58,094 nt of DNA from SG8-4 sp964598225 (lineage in GTDB: Bacteria; Planctomycetota; Phycisphaerae; Sedimentisphaerales; Anaerobacaceae), in NCBI GenBank assembly GCA_964598225.1, contig CAZRBG010000039.1, positions 1 to 58,094 of the forward strand, written 5' to 3'. The translations under genes were made by a program, and so were the position numbers. Below, piece by piece: positions 44,462 through 54,906 of the stretch. The notes under the pieces were generated by a model. It saw only the letters and a list, made by a program, of their open reading frames with translations, was not told the DNA's origin and made no database searches. The stretch's first letter is position 1. Each line of letters opens with the position of its first letter.

Positions 44462-46261
44462 CTAAAAGATTCTGCGCCGTATCTTTCTGACAGCCAGTGC
44501 GGATGCGGCAAAGGCGAAAAGCAGATATAATCCCAAAACAATAATCAACGCCAGAGCCGAAGCCAGGAATGTTGCGTACCTGCGCACAAGGGGTAATCCC
44601 ATCCCCAATTCACCCAAATCCTCCGGCGTTAGTGAACTGAAAAGCGTTCGCATAAAGGGAAAACTACTCTCCCATTCGCCTGTGACGGCCAAGACCCAAA
44701 TTGCGATGAAGATGGGATTCACCAGCAATGTCGGTAAAGGGCAGCAAACGGGGAAGTTCAGGACGAAGATTACAATCAGATTCAACGCCCCCGCCACGGA
44801 ACTCTTATTGAACGACGAGCTGAAAAAGACGCCGATAGCCGAAACAAGCAACGCGCTGCTTACGGCTAACGCCGCCAACGGAACAACAGCGAGAACAGGT
44901 ATGTAGCCCCAGATGCTGAATACCAGGATGTGAGCTATAAGCAAAACCCAGAACGGCCAGGCCTGGAGAGCCGAGCCGATAATCTTGCCAAACACGATCT
45001 GTTTGTCAGTCAATGAAGTCGTCAAAAGCAAGGGCCATGTGCGGGATTCTCTCTCGGACGTTATACTCATGGCGGCTGAAGTCGTCGCCCGAAGCAGACC
45101 AAGGAACAAATAAACCGCTATGAAAGCCGCATGAGCTTCCTCCTGTGCCAGCCAGCCCTTGTACCCGCAATACCCATAGGTCGCGATCCCGACACAAACG
45201 GCTAAAACGGCGCTGAACGCCGGCCAAAAGCGACTGCTTCGGGCAAATAGTGTCCTCATCTCCTTCCAGACTATCGGATGGCCCTTTACAGGTATAATCC
45301 GCCCCGGCCTGGTACCGATATCGCGTCCGGCTTTGCGGCTGGCCCTGGCGGCGCGGCGCTCCTTTCGAGTGGAAAAGATGCCGGGTTGTCCGGTAGCTTG
45401 CCGCAGAGCGGCCCTGCGGACGCTGATCGCTGAGAGAATCAATAACAAAGCCGACAGACCCGCCATGATTACGCAATGTATCGGCCAAACAACAAATGGG
45501 CCTCCGGGCGCGGAGGAGAGCATCCCGGTAGTTGCGGAAGTCATTACAATGAAAGGATTAACGTATGCAAGTTCTGTGTTGGTTGCTAAGGTGACTCCGT
45601 ATTTTTGCCGGACCAGTTGCACTACAATCAAGGGCACCGCATACAAAAGAAAGCAAATCGATGCGGTTCGCGCCAGTACCTGTCGTGACTGTCTGGTGAA
45701 CGTTGAAAATAGAATACTGACGGATCCGCCAAAGACTGTCGCCGTCAGGGTTATGCAAAGACCGGAAGTCACGTAGCCCCAGGGCACACCGCCGAAGACC
45801 CGGACGGTTGCCAGAAGCGGCAGGCTGATCGCCAGCAGAAGAATCAATTGAAGCAGCTTGCTCAGGAGCTTTCCGAGAACTATCTGAAAGCTGCCGATCG
45901 GAGTGGTCATGAGAACGCCGAGTGTCCTATGCTGTATTTCTTCATTGATTGCCGTGCTCATCATAAGCACCGCTATAAGTTGGATTGCAATGAATTGAAA
46001 CCACACCACGGTCGTTATGACGTGCTTGCCGACTTCCGGCATACGTGACAACTGATAGAGCGCCGAGCTGGAACCGTCCGAACGCGTGGTCATCATCCAC
46101 GCATAGACTATGAAAAAAGTCAACAGGACCAGATATGCAACGCGCAACACATAGTTCCTCTTTCGGCGGCTGGAAACGCGCAATTCTTTCTCGAAAATCG
46201 GACCCGTAAGCCACGAAAGGTTGAAAAAACGCAGAAAAGGATATGGCAAAGCTTTGTTCAT
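44462..46261 (-). CDS. ABC-2 permease, array copy 4 (internally duplicated)
   Basis: A 599-aa paralogue. Its first half matches the others (PIFEKELRVSSRRKRNYVLR, AINEEIQHRTLGVLMTTPIG, VVWFQFIAIQLIAVLMMSTA). The linker is basic (RKERRAARASRK). The second half has HPIVWKEMRTLFARSSR and SITSERESRTWPLLLTTSLTD, but later helices are more divergent, with a proline-rich CCPLP stretch. It ends AVRKIRRRIF. It lies 15-16 bp from each neighbour. The divergent second half suggests substrate or partner specialisation among the copies. Confidence 0.83.
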   Translation of the reverse strand: MNKALPYPFLRFFNLSWLTGPIFEKELRVSSRRKRNYVLRVAYLVLLTFFIVYAWMMTTRSDGSSSALYQLSRMPEVGKHVITTVVWFQFIAIQLIAVLMMSTAINEEIQHRTLGVLMTTPIGSFQIVLGKLLSKLLQLILLLAISLPLLATVRVFGGVPWGYVTSGLCITLTATVFGGSVSILFSTFTRQSRQVLARTASICFLLYAVPLIVVQLVRQKYGVTLATNTELAYVNPFIVMTSATTGMLSSAPGGPFVVWPIHCVIMAGLSALLLILSAISVRRAALRQATGQPGIFSTRKERRAARASRKAGRDIGTRPGRIIPVKGHPIVWKEMRTLFARSSRFWPAFSAVLAVCVGIATYGYCGYKGWLAQEEAHAAFIAVYLFLGLLRATTSAAMSITSERESRTWPLLLTTSLTDKQIVFGKIIGSALQAWPFWVLLIAHILVFSIWGYIPVLAVVPLAALAVSSALLVSAIGVFFSSSFNKSSVAGALNLIVIFVLNFPVCCPLPTLLVNPIFIAIWVLAVTGEWESSFPFMRTLFSSLTPEDLGELGMGLPLVRRYATFLASALALIIVLGLYLLFAFAASALAVRKIRRRIF

Positions 46262-46276
46262 GATTTACCGTGGAAT

Positions 46277-48022
46277 CTACTGGAAAACATCGCGTCTGAA
46301 CCGACACTTGGCGCGCCAGGCAAAGAATATACCGACAAGGACATAAATCAACAGATAGAGCAACGCCCTGCCGGAAGTGTCATATCTGCGAGACCATACA
46401 GTTTCCATTGCAGGAATGAAAGGAATAGTTTCCAGGAAACAATCTATCAGGGATCGCCTAAAAAAAGAAAAAGACTCGAAAGATTGCTTAAAAAGGGCCA
46501 GCAAAAAGTGCAAAATACCCCATACTGAGGCCGCAACCACAAAGTTTGCCGCTACCGCAGCGTTGGTTCTTTTCGCCCGTGTACTTACGTATAGACCTGT
46601 GCCGCATAGAAACACCGTCGTTCCGACCACCAGTGCGACCATTTTGAGCATGCCGAATGCAATGACTTCTCTGAACGGTATGAGATAGACTATGAGAATC
46701 AGCCAGACCGGAAGGCTGCGTCTCAGCACCCCGACGAACTTGCCAAGTATTATCTCCCAGTCGTCCAAAGGCGTGGTAAGCAGAAGCGGCCACGAGCGTG
46801 CTTCTTTTTCAGAAGCGATGCAGGTCGCAGGGAATACCGTCACCGACAATGCTCCGAGCCCCATGAAAATCGCGACGTATGCTGCGTGAGCCTCATCCAT
46901 GCCGACTTCACGCGCTACATACGGGAAAAGAAGGATCGCTGCTACCATTACCAGTTCCGTACCGATGATTGTAATGACGAAGATCTTTTCCCGGCTGGAC
47001 CTGCGGGTTATTAATTCCTTCCATATAACCGGAGGCCCCGAAACACGTCTTATGCATCCGTCGGATTTGGATTTTCCAGCGAATCTTCTGGTTTTCGCCC
47101 GCCACAAACGCCTGAAAACCCCTGCGCCGCCGGCGGCCTGTGCCAGAGCTACCTTGCGAACCAGGCGCATCGACGCAAACAAAACGCCCGACGAGGCTGC
47201 AAGCATTATGCCGCAATGAACGATCAATGAGACACTCGCCCTGCCGGCCATCCTCGGGCTGATCATTATGTCGGTGTTAAAACCCAATAACATATATGGA
47301 TTCAGATACAACGTGATTGGAACACTCCCTCGAATTCCCCATGGGTGACCAAATATTTCCGTTGAGAGAGCAGCGAATAAGCCAAACAATATGCCGAGAG
47401 CCACACATGTCAGGATAATAACGACATAAGCCCTGCGGCTGAAGATCGAGAAGAACAAACTGACCGAACCGGCGAAAATTACGGCGGTCAGTGTTATGCA
47501 GAGGCTGGAGACGGCGTAATCCCAGGGTACGCCGCCGAAGATGCGGACTATTGCCAGAAGCGGCAGGCTTACCCCCAGCAGGAGAATGATCTGAAACAGC
47601 TTGCTGAGCAGTTTTCCCATAACGATCTGCAAGCTGGTGATCGGCGTGGTCATCAGCGTACCCAAGGTTCCCCTGTAAATCTCTTCGTTAATAGCCGTGC
47701 TGAGCATGAATACGGCGAGAACCTGGGCGGCGTAGAACTGGAACCATACGATAGTTATGATTATCCTCTTGCCGGCCTCGGCCATTCGCGATACCGAATA
47801 CAGGCCCGACGAGCTTACCCACCGGGCCATACCGAGCCAGACCACAGCCACGAAGACCGCCAGCACAACCACGTAGGCCGAGCGCAGTGCGTAGTTCCTG
47901 CGACGCCTGCTGGAGATGCGAAGCTCCTTATCCAAAATCGGCCCGGTCAGCCGCGATGGCCCTAATAGCGGCAGGACTGATCGGGATATGGCCGATATTA
48001 TTTTCAATTTAGCTCCACTCAA
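46277..48022 (-). CDS. ABC-2 permease, array copy 3 (internally duplicated)
   Basis: A 581-aa paralogue: PILDKELRISSRRRRNYALR and AINEEIYRGTLGTLMTTPIT, then PPVIWKELITRRSSREK and CIASEKEARSWPLLLTTPLDD. The start is a TTG that overlaps the stop of copy 2 by 4 bp (TTGA), indicating translational coupling; there is no clear ribosome-binding site and no in-frame ATG before the conserved region. It ends FRRDVFQ, one residue past the shared C-terminal motif. It has the same AISLP-type helix as its relatives with GVSLP in place. Confidence 0.83.
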   Translation of the reverse strand: MSGAKLKIISAISRSVLPLLGPSRLTGPILDKELRISSRRRRNYALRSAYVVVLAVFVAVVWLGMARWVSSSGLYSVSRMAEAGKRIIITIVWFQFYAAQVLAVFMLSTAINEEIYRGTLGTLMTTPITSLQIVMGKLLSKLFQIILLLGVSLPLLAIVRIFGGVPWDYAVSSLCITLTAVIFAGSVSLFFSIFSRRAYVVIILTCVALGILFGLFAALSTEIFGHPWGIRGSVPITLYLNPYMLLGFNTDIMISPRMAGRASVSLIVHCGIMLAASSGVLFASMRLVRKVALAQAAGGAGVFRRLWRAKTRRFAGKSKSDGCIRRVSGPPVIWKELITRRSSREKIFVITIIGTELVMVAAILLFPYVAREVGMDEAHAAYVAIFMGLGALSVTVFPATCIASEKEARSWPLLLTTPLDDWEIILGKFVGVLRRSLPVWLILIVYLIPFREVIAFGMLKMVALVVGTTVFLCGTGLYVSTRAKRTNAAVAANFVVAASVWGILHFLLALFKQSFESFSFFRRSLIDCFLETIPFIPAMETVWSRRYDTSGRALLYLLIYVLVGIFFAWRAKCRFRRDVFQ

Positions 48023-49866
48023 AAGATATTACGCCGGAACCGGCACTTGGCGCGCCACGCAAAGAAAACTCCCGCGGTCGCATAAATAACCATATAAATA
48101 ATCAAGATGAGAGTAGCGCCGCCCACGTGCGACCAGCCACCAGTAAACCCCACGCCGTAGTCCAATTTAGATAGTTTGACTCGTGCCTGGTGGTCGCCGC
48201 TTGCTCCGTGGGTCACTGTGGCACATTGAACGACGGGATTTCCCGATGCGCAAAATACGGAAGCTGCTCTGACTTTCTCGTTGAGGGTGAAACTAAGAAG
48301 CAATCCGAGCATTCCCGGCAGGACAGCCCAGAGAGCTATCGCCAGCGCGAAATTGGCGACAACCGCCGAGGTGGTCCGCTTGAAACGCGTGCTGAAATAG
48401 ATACCAACACCAGTTAGAAATGTAACCAGACCTGTAACAAATATTGATAGATGCACTATTAGAATCGGATGGATATATCTGATGCTCATGAACAGCAGGA
48501 CGTGGCCGGCCAGGAACAGCCAAATAGGCAGGCACCGCAGAAACACTCCCGCCGCCTTTCCGAGCAGGATGTGCCAGTCGTCCATCGAGGTCGCCAGCAT
48601 GATCGGCCATGCGCTCGATTCTTTCTCGGATGTGATGGTTGTCGCAGAGAGCACCATAGTGAAGATCGCACCTATGAATACGAGCATCAGCACGTACACC
48701 ATGTGAACGAAGCCCTCGTGCAGGCAATTCTCCCGTTTGCAGACGCCGTAAGTTATGAACAGGGCGATTATGGTTATTACGAGGCCGATCATGCTGTTTG
48801 TGCCGTCAACGCCGCGGATCATCGGCGCGCGTATCTCCTTCCACAGGACCGGCGAGCCTTTCACCCGCCGCACGATTCCGGGATTCTCCACAGATTTTGT
48901 GCCGGAACGGGCTGATTTCTTCTTTGAATTCTTTTTGGCGACCTGCCGTTTGGTAAAAAGATCGAGCTGGCCGGTAGCCTGGCGCAGCGCGACTTTACGG
49001 ACGATCTTGACCGATACGACTATTACAAGTGCCGATGCGGCCAACATAATTATACAATGTGCGGGCCAGTAGAATGTGGGCATTGCCGTCGGCATCATCG
49101 GCGACATCATCATCGCAGTATTCAGAGACATCGCAGCAAATGGATTGACATGTAGAAGAGCCACAACCTGCCAAGCGGCGAGATTTGGCGGCGTGGAACT
49201 GCCGATGAATCTGCTGCCGAAAAACACTCCTGTAATGGCGGGGATCACTGCGAAAAGGACAACCAGCGCGACGACCGCCTTGATAATGACAACGTAAGAG
49301 CGCCGGTTGTTGATTGAAAAGAACAGACTTACCGAGCCGGCGAAGATGACGGCCGTCAAAGTTATGCACAGGCTGGAGATAAGGTAATCGGCCGGAACGC
49401 CGCCGAAGACGCGGACGACGGCCAGCAGCGGCAGACTGATCGCCAGCAGCAGGATTAGCTGCAACAGCTTGCTGAAGAGCTTTCCCAGGACTATTTGCAG
49501 GCTGCCCATGGGCGTGGTCATCAGCAGGCCCAGTGTCTTGTGATATACCTCGTCGCTGATCGAGGTGCTGAGCATGATAACTGCCAGCACCTGCGTCCCA
49601 ATGAACTGAAACCACACGATTGTAGTGATGATAGTCTTGCCGGCCAGCGCCATGCGCGATTTCTCATAGACCGGCGAATACTGGGACTCAACCACGCCGA
49701 GCCAGACAATCACCACAAAGAAAGTCAGCAGAATCACATACACAAACCGCAGAGCATAATTCCTCCGCCGCCGGCTCGAGACCCGAAGCTCCTTATCGAA
49801 CAGCGGCCCCGTGAGCCTCAGCGGGTTCACAAAATACGAAAGAGAATTTGTAAGAGCTTCCTTCAT
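48019..49866 (-). CDS. ABC-2 permease, array copy 2 (internally duplicated)
   Basis: A 615-aa paralogue, the longest copy. The first half reads GPLFDKELRVSSRRRRNYALR and SISDEVYHKTLGLLMTTPMG; the linker is lysine- and serine-rich (KKNSKKKSARSG); the second half reads SPVLWKEIRAPMIRG and TITSEKESSAWPIMLATSMDD. It ends CRFRRNIF. I start at ATG 49866, because the next 41 upstream codons overlap copy 1 and are cysteine-rich and atypical. It has an extra loop rich in Pro/Met in the first half (MMSPMMPTAMP). Confidence 0.83.
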   Translation of the reverse strand: MKEALTNSLSYFVNPLRLTGPLFDKELRVSSRRRRNYALRFVYVILLTFFVVIVWLGVVESQYSPVYEKSRMALAGKTIITTIVWFQFIGTQVLAVIMLSTSISDEVYHKTLGLLMTTPMGSLQIVLGKLFSKLLQLILLLAISLPLLAVVRVFGGVPADYLISSLCITLTAVIFAGSVSLFFSINNRRSYVVIIKAVVALVVLFAVIPAITGVFFGSRFIGSSTPPNLAAWQVVALLHVNPFAAMSLNTAMMMSPMMPTAMPTFYWPAHCIIMLAASALVIVVSVKIVRKVALRQATGQLDLFTKRQVAKKNSKKKSARSGTKSVENPGIVRRVKGSPVLWKEIRAPMIRGVDGTNSMIGLVITIIALFITYGVCKRENCLHEGFVHMVYVLMLVFIGAIFTMVLSATTITSEKESSAWPIMLATSMDDWHILLGKAAGVFLRCLPIWLFLAGHVLLFMSIRYIHPILIVHLSIFVTGLVTFLTGVGIYFSTRFKRTTSAVVANFALAIALWAVLPGMLGLLLSFTLNEKVRAASVFCASGNPVVQCATVTHGASGDHQARVKLSKLDYGVGFTGGWSHVGGATLILIIYMVIYATAGVFFAWRAKCRFRRNIF

Positions 49867-49883
49867 ATCAATAACGAGCGCAA

Positions 49884-51572
49884 TCAGAATATATCGCGCC
49901 TTAATCGGCGTCTCGCACAGCGGGCAAGAGACAGGCCGACACCCGCAACAGTCAAACAGCGAATTATAGTCATGACAAAGTACAACCACTGGTTACCCCC
50001 GCGAGATGCTAGCCTGATTAAGACGTAACGAGTAAGAGGATTAAGCCAGCCGCAAAAGAGCCACGTTATCGCAAAATACAAGCCAATCGTAGCGGCCACC
50101 GCCCCCGTGCTGGTCCTGAATCGAGTCCCGAAAAACAAGCCACTGCCTATGACAAAAAGAACCGAGGAGAACAGAGCAGGAATTACGGTCAGAAGGACCG
50201 GGTAAATAGCCTTAAGGACGCCTGTGTGGGGAAGGTACAAGAGAGACGACAGGACAACGTACATTAGCAGCAACGGAAGATTCCGGCGAAAAGCGGCGAT
50301 TGCCTTTCCCCGGATAATGTCTTTGTCCTCAAGGGTCGTCGCCAGCAAAACCGGCCAGGTCCGGGCCTCTTTCTCGACGGTTATGCCGCCGGCGGAAAAC
50401 ATCGCCATACGAACCATAGTGACAAAATAAAAGGCGGTCAAAAAATAATGCGGAAGGAAACGGTTGCCGGAGTTGCTGAGCAATTGGAGGACGGCGCCAA
50501 CAAGAAAGGCGCCGAGTAACAGTATGAACATGGCGGCTTCTCCCTTGCTGCGCCCGACGAAGCCTTTGCGCATCTCTTTCCAGACTATTGGTGAGCCTGT
50601 TATCGTTGTTGCCGAGTCAGGCCGGGAACCCGCTCTATAGAAGAGTCTGGTCAGTATCGGTTCCAGAATGCTCGCGGACCGCGATTTTGTCGTCGTATCG
50701 AAAGTGCTGATCTGAGCAGTTCTGCGAATGCGCCAAACAGCCGCTGCGATCAAAACGGCTGTAGCGGCCAGCATCAGCAGACAATGCAGAGGCCAGGAAA
50801 AGTTCGGCCCGCCGGTTTGAAGGAACTTCGCATTTACGGCCGCCAATTCCACGAAAGGATTTGTCATGGCAAGCAGAGATTGAGTTGCCGGCCTGTCGAG
50901 AATGAACAGCCCTTTGACTGCAAGCATATTCAACAATCCTGAAATCGCGCCGAACAGCAGCAGATAAATCCCTACGGTCACGAGGATAACCGTATAGCCA
51001 TGACGATAGGTTATTGATAATAACAAACTCAACGCCCCCGCCAGGAGAGTTGCGGTCAGAGTTATACACACGCTCGACGCCACGAAATCCCACGGTACGC
51101 CGCCGAAGACACGGATGATCGCCAGGAAAGGCAGGCTTATCGCCAGAAGCAGCATCACCTGCAGCAGTTTGCTCAGGAGCTTACCTGTTACTATTTGAAA
51201 GCTGTTGATCGGCGTGGTTATAAGAACGCCCAGCGTGCCGCTTCGGATTTCATCGCTGATGGACGAGCCGAGCATGATTATAGCGAGAAGCTGAGCGGTA
51301 ACGAATTGAAACCAGACGATAGTGCTGATTGACCGCCTCGCTGCTAAGGACAATCTCGACATGCTGTAAACCAGTCCGGCGGGACCGCTGCCGCCCGTGT
51401 ACCGATACCACGCCGAAAGGACGAAAAAGCTCAGCACCACGACATATGCGAAGCGAAGAAGATAATTCCTTCGCCGTCGGGCCGAGACGCGCAGCTCCTT
51501 GTCGAAGATCGGACCAACCAGCCTGATCGGATCGAAAAATTCGGTGAAGGTGTTTATTGCTGCGTCATTCAT
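49884..51572 (-). CDS. ABC-2 permease, array copy 1 (internally duplicated)
   Basis: A 562-aa paralogue, the shortest copy and the one nearest the ATPase gene. First half: GPIFDKELRVSARRRRNYLLR and SISDEIRSGTLGVLITTPIN. Second half: SPIVWKEMRKGFVGR and ITVEKEARTWPVLLATTLED. The linker has fewer basic residues than in the other copies. It ends RRRLRRDIF. I start at ATG 51572; a TTG at 51587 is the alternative. Copy 1 differs most from the rest in the first-half AISLP helix region (AISLPFLAII), which may mark it as the ancestral or ATPase-proximal member. Confidence 0.83.
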   Translation of the reverse strand: MNDAAINTFTEFFDPIRLVGPIFDKELRVSARRRRNYLLRFAYVVVLSFFVLSAWYRYTGGSGPAGLVYSMSRLSLAARRSISTIVWFQFVTAQLLAIIMLGSSISDEIRSGTLGVLITTPINSFQIVTGKLLSKLLQVMLLLAISLPFLAIIRVFGGVPWDFVASSVCITLTATLLAGALSLLLSITYRHGYTVILVTVGIYLLLFGAISGLLNMLAVKGLFILDRPATQSLLAMTNPFVELAAVNAKFLQTGGPNFSWPLHCLLMLAATAVLIAAAVWRIRRTAQISTFDTTTKSRSASILEPILTRLFYRAGSRPDSATTITGSPIVWKEMRKGFVGRSKGEAAMFILLLGAFLVGAVLQLLSNSGNRFLPHYFLTAFYFVTMVRMAMFSAGGITVEKEARTWPVLLATTLEDKDIIRGKAIAAFRRNLPLLLMYVVLSSLLYLPHTGVLKAIYPVLLTVIPALFSSVLFVIGSGLFFGTRFRTSTGAVAATIGLYFAITWLFCGWLNPLTRYVLIRLASRGGNQWLYFVMTIIRCLTVAGVGLSLARCARRRLRRDIF

Positions 51573-51602
51573 GTTGGACAATATCAAAGCTCAAACACGG
51601 AC

Positions 51603-51741
51603 TCTGTCATTCCGACCGAAACATCCCTTTCAGGGATGTGCACTGGAGGAATCCGGCTTTGACCGGAGAAACTCGTACAATTGCCAACCAGATTCCTCGA
51701 CTCCGCTCGGAATGACAGAATGACACTTTCGGAATGACAGA
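51603..51741. repeat. Palindromic insertion-like repeat between the ATPase and permease genes
   Basis: Inverted 13-bp ends, tctgtcattccga (51603-51615) and tcggaatgacaga (51707-51719), enclose an inner pair, gaggaatc and gattcctc. A further half-copy, tcggaatgacag, lies at 51729-51740. The layout is like a miniature, non-autonomous palindromic element. It fills most of the 233-bp gap, which is the longest gap between adjacent genes in the exporter array. Confidence 0.65.
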
Positions 51742-51805
51742 ATAACAATCTAATCATAACGCTTTGTTTCAAAGGTGTCGCGCCGGCGTCATGCATTTGA
51801 CATGT

Positions 51806-52732
<927 letters not shown>

Positions 52733-52751
52733 TTGCTGTTTACCCTTTCTG

Positions 52752-54884
52752 TTATTTGGGAAAAACGACAAGCCGGGCCACTTGTACGTGGTTCGGTGTG
52801 CCTGAATGGCCCTCTACTGTGAACGAAACCGGGGCATGTTCGTACTCGGCACAGACCAGCGCCGCCCCGCGGTCGAGATAGTCGCTCATGGCCCGGGTAC
52901 GCTGAATGCACCCTTGGGCGAAGAATGCGTCGTCTTTTTTGAAGTACCCTCTGTAATTGTGCCTTCGATTGGATATATTTCGATAGCGCCCGTGATCGTA
53001 GCTGTCCCAGATTCGCATCGGCCGCGACCTCTTGTTAAACTGCCGGCTCTCGCCCGCGGGGACAGGCCCGAGATTGATGCCCTGATCATTCTCGAGATAT
53101 ACATAAGCGTTCAGGATCGGAGAATCGGAATAGTTTGATATTTCGACTGCGACCTGGTCTCCATCCCGTCGAACTACCGCAGTTAAGGGCAATTTCTCTA
53201 CAGGCGCTTCATTGAGCAGGCACTGGACAGTCCATATATTGATCGGCAGAGAATACGGCACGTTTCCGCCGTCGTGTTGGAAGCAGTAGATATTCCTTCC
53301 GGCGACCTCACGATTGTGCTGCCAGAGCGATTGCTGAGTCGGAGCGATGCCCGACCACCATTGGTTCGGCTGCAAACCGGAGAGGCTATAGTCATCGCTG
53401 TACGGCGCAAAAAGGCCGCAATAGTCGGTAGACCAGGCATGATCGGCGCCCTCAATACCATCCACGACCGAGACCACTCTAAGATCCATGTCTCCGCCCC
53501 GGATGGCCTGAACGCCATAATACGCACCGACTGTGAATAACGCTATCCAGAAGGTGCAGGTAACCCAGGTAAGAGGCAGCTTGTCCTTGCGTTTGAGCAG
53601 CTTGTAGTCAAGCGGCCCCAGAAGGATAGCCAGCAGCACCAGAAGAAGTATCACCCACCAGATGCTAAGAGGTTCGATCCCCTGGTACAGGAACTCCATG
53701 ACGGCGTTATTCGCGATGTGCGCCTGACTTACCTCAAATCGGCCTCGCCCCCTGTTCTGGTTGTGTATTGCTTTGTCCGGGTCTCCGGAATACTCGATCG
53801 TCCGAGCTATTCGTCTCTTGTCGAGGCGACGGCTTCTACTGCTCCAGGATTGTTCCGGCTCATCACCCAGGAGAGTCTTGATTCGCGAAGTCCAAAACAA
53901 CGCTGAACGGCTCGCCTGTCTCTCTGACATTGTGGAAGGATCGAAAGCTAATACGCCAACTCTGCCAAATCCGGCATGCGCCGCGGCAAACAGACACTCA
54001 TCCATGCCATAAGTCGGAGCCTCATAGTAATGAGTTCCGCCCTTTGGCACCAGCGGCCACGCGGACACCGTTTCCGGCCTGTTGTACATCAGTTCCCAGC
54101 CCCGGAGTATCTCCTGAGTGATGGTGACCTGTTTTACATCCTGCAATTCGAAAGGCAGGAACCGGGCTATTGGATTGCTCTGCGTAAGTGGATGGCTTCC
54201 TAACACAAGTAAAAGCCTGCCGCCGTTGGAGACCCATTGGACAATCGCCTTCAATTGCTGCTCGCGAAACTGGCTCCACTCGGGATCGTAGAGAACAAGC
54301 AGATCCAGCGACACGAAACCCGTCCAGTCCCACGGCACCATTCGCGGCAGCTTATGCCCCATGTATACTCTTCCCGTCGTCCCCGATGACTGACAAACAG
54401 ACTCTCTCGGGAGCCGCAGCAGCCCGAATCTGCCCCGGCCGACAAGGCCGATCAAAAAATCGGTCTCGGTGACCGCAGTGAGCAACCGGTTACTCTGCGA
54501 ATAGTCCCAGAGACTATATTCTCGCTCCCATTGACGCCGGCCCCTGTCGTTCACAATCGTCACGATGCATTTGTCGGCGGCATAAGCCAGTTTCGTCACC
54601 AGAGGCAGATGAAGCGGCATGTCGGGAGTAAGCGCAAAGTTGTGGGTGACGTTCATAGTATTGAGTCCGTCCTGTTGAGCCGCCACCGTAACAGCGCCGC
54701 CGAACGGCTCAGTCAGAACACTGCTGATGCCTATTTCTATAGGCGTCCATTCCATGGGACGATAGTAACCGTCCCAGCCGTAGAATACGTCAACGTTGAA
54801 AATCTCTTCGTCGGCGGCGGCCGGCGCAATCGTTGCCATAGCTGAAACCGCCATTAGGATCAATAAAAAGCGTTGCATTTGCAA
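52752..54884 (-). CDS. Large envelope protein with GATase-like domain and membrane helices
   Basis: A 710-aa protein. A signal peptide (residues 1-24, ending AAA) precedes an extracytoplasmic region with a glutamine amidotransferase-like Rossmann part (LDLLVLYDPEWSQF, QLKAIVQWVSNGGRLLLVLGSHPL, as in GldG-type and DUF4159-type proteins). Two hydrophobic helices near residues 405-450 (SIWWVILLLVLLAILLGP and WVTCTFWIALFTVGAY) anchor it. A C-terminal domain (residues about 470-710) contains no motif I know. It sits 19 bp before the exporter ATPase, as in planctomycete MoxR/DUF58/VWA operons. It may be a periplasmic partner of the exporter. Confidence 0.7.
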   Translation of the reverse strand: MQMQRFLLILMAVSAMATIAPAAADEEIFNVDVFYGWDGYYRPMEWTPIEIGISSVLTEPFGGAVTVAAQQDGLNTMNVTHNFALTPDMPLHLPLVTKLAYAADKCIVTIVNDRGRRQWEREYSLWDYSQSNRLLTAVTETDFLIGLVGRGRFGLLRLPRESVCQSSGTTGRVYMGHKLPRMVPWDWTGFVSLDLLVLYDPEWSQFREQQLKAIVQWVSNGGRLLLVLGSHPLTQSNPIARFLPFELQDVKQVTITQEILRGWELMYNRPETVSAWPLVPKGGTHYYEAPTYGMDECLFAAAHAGFGRVGVLAFDPSTMSERQASRSALFWTSRIKTLLGDEPEQSWSSRSRRLDKRRIARTIEYSGDPDKAIHNQNRGRGRFEVSQAHIANNAVMEFLYQGIEPLSIWWVILLLVLLAILLGPLDYKLLKRKDKLPLTWVTCTFWIALFTVGAYYGVQAIRGGDMDLRVVSVVDGIEGADHAWSTDYCGLFAPYSDDYSLSGLQPNQWWSGIAPTQQSLWQHNREVAGRNIYCFQHDGGNVPYSLPINIWTVQCLLNEAPVEKLPLTAVVRRDGDQVAVEISNYSDSPILNAYVYLENDQGINLGPVPAGESRQFNKRSRPMRIWDSYDHGRYRNISNRRHNYRGYFKKDDAFFAQGCIQRTRAMSDYLDRGAALVCAEYEHAPVSFTVEGHSGTPNHVQVARLVVFPK

Positions 54885-54906
54885 ACCTCGCTCTACAAGA
54901 AATCCG

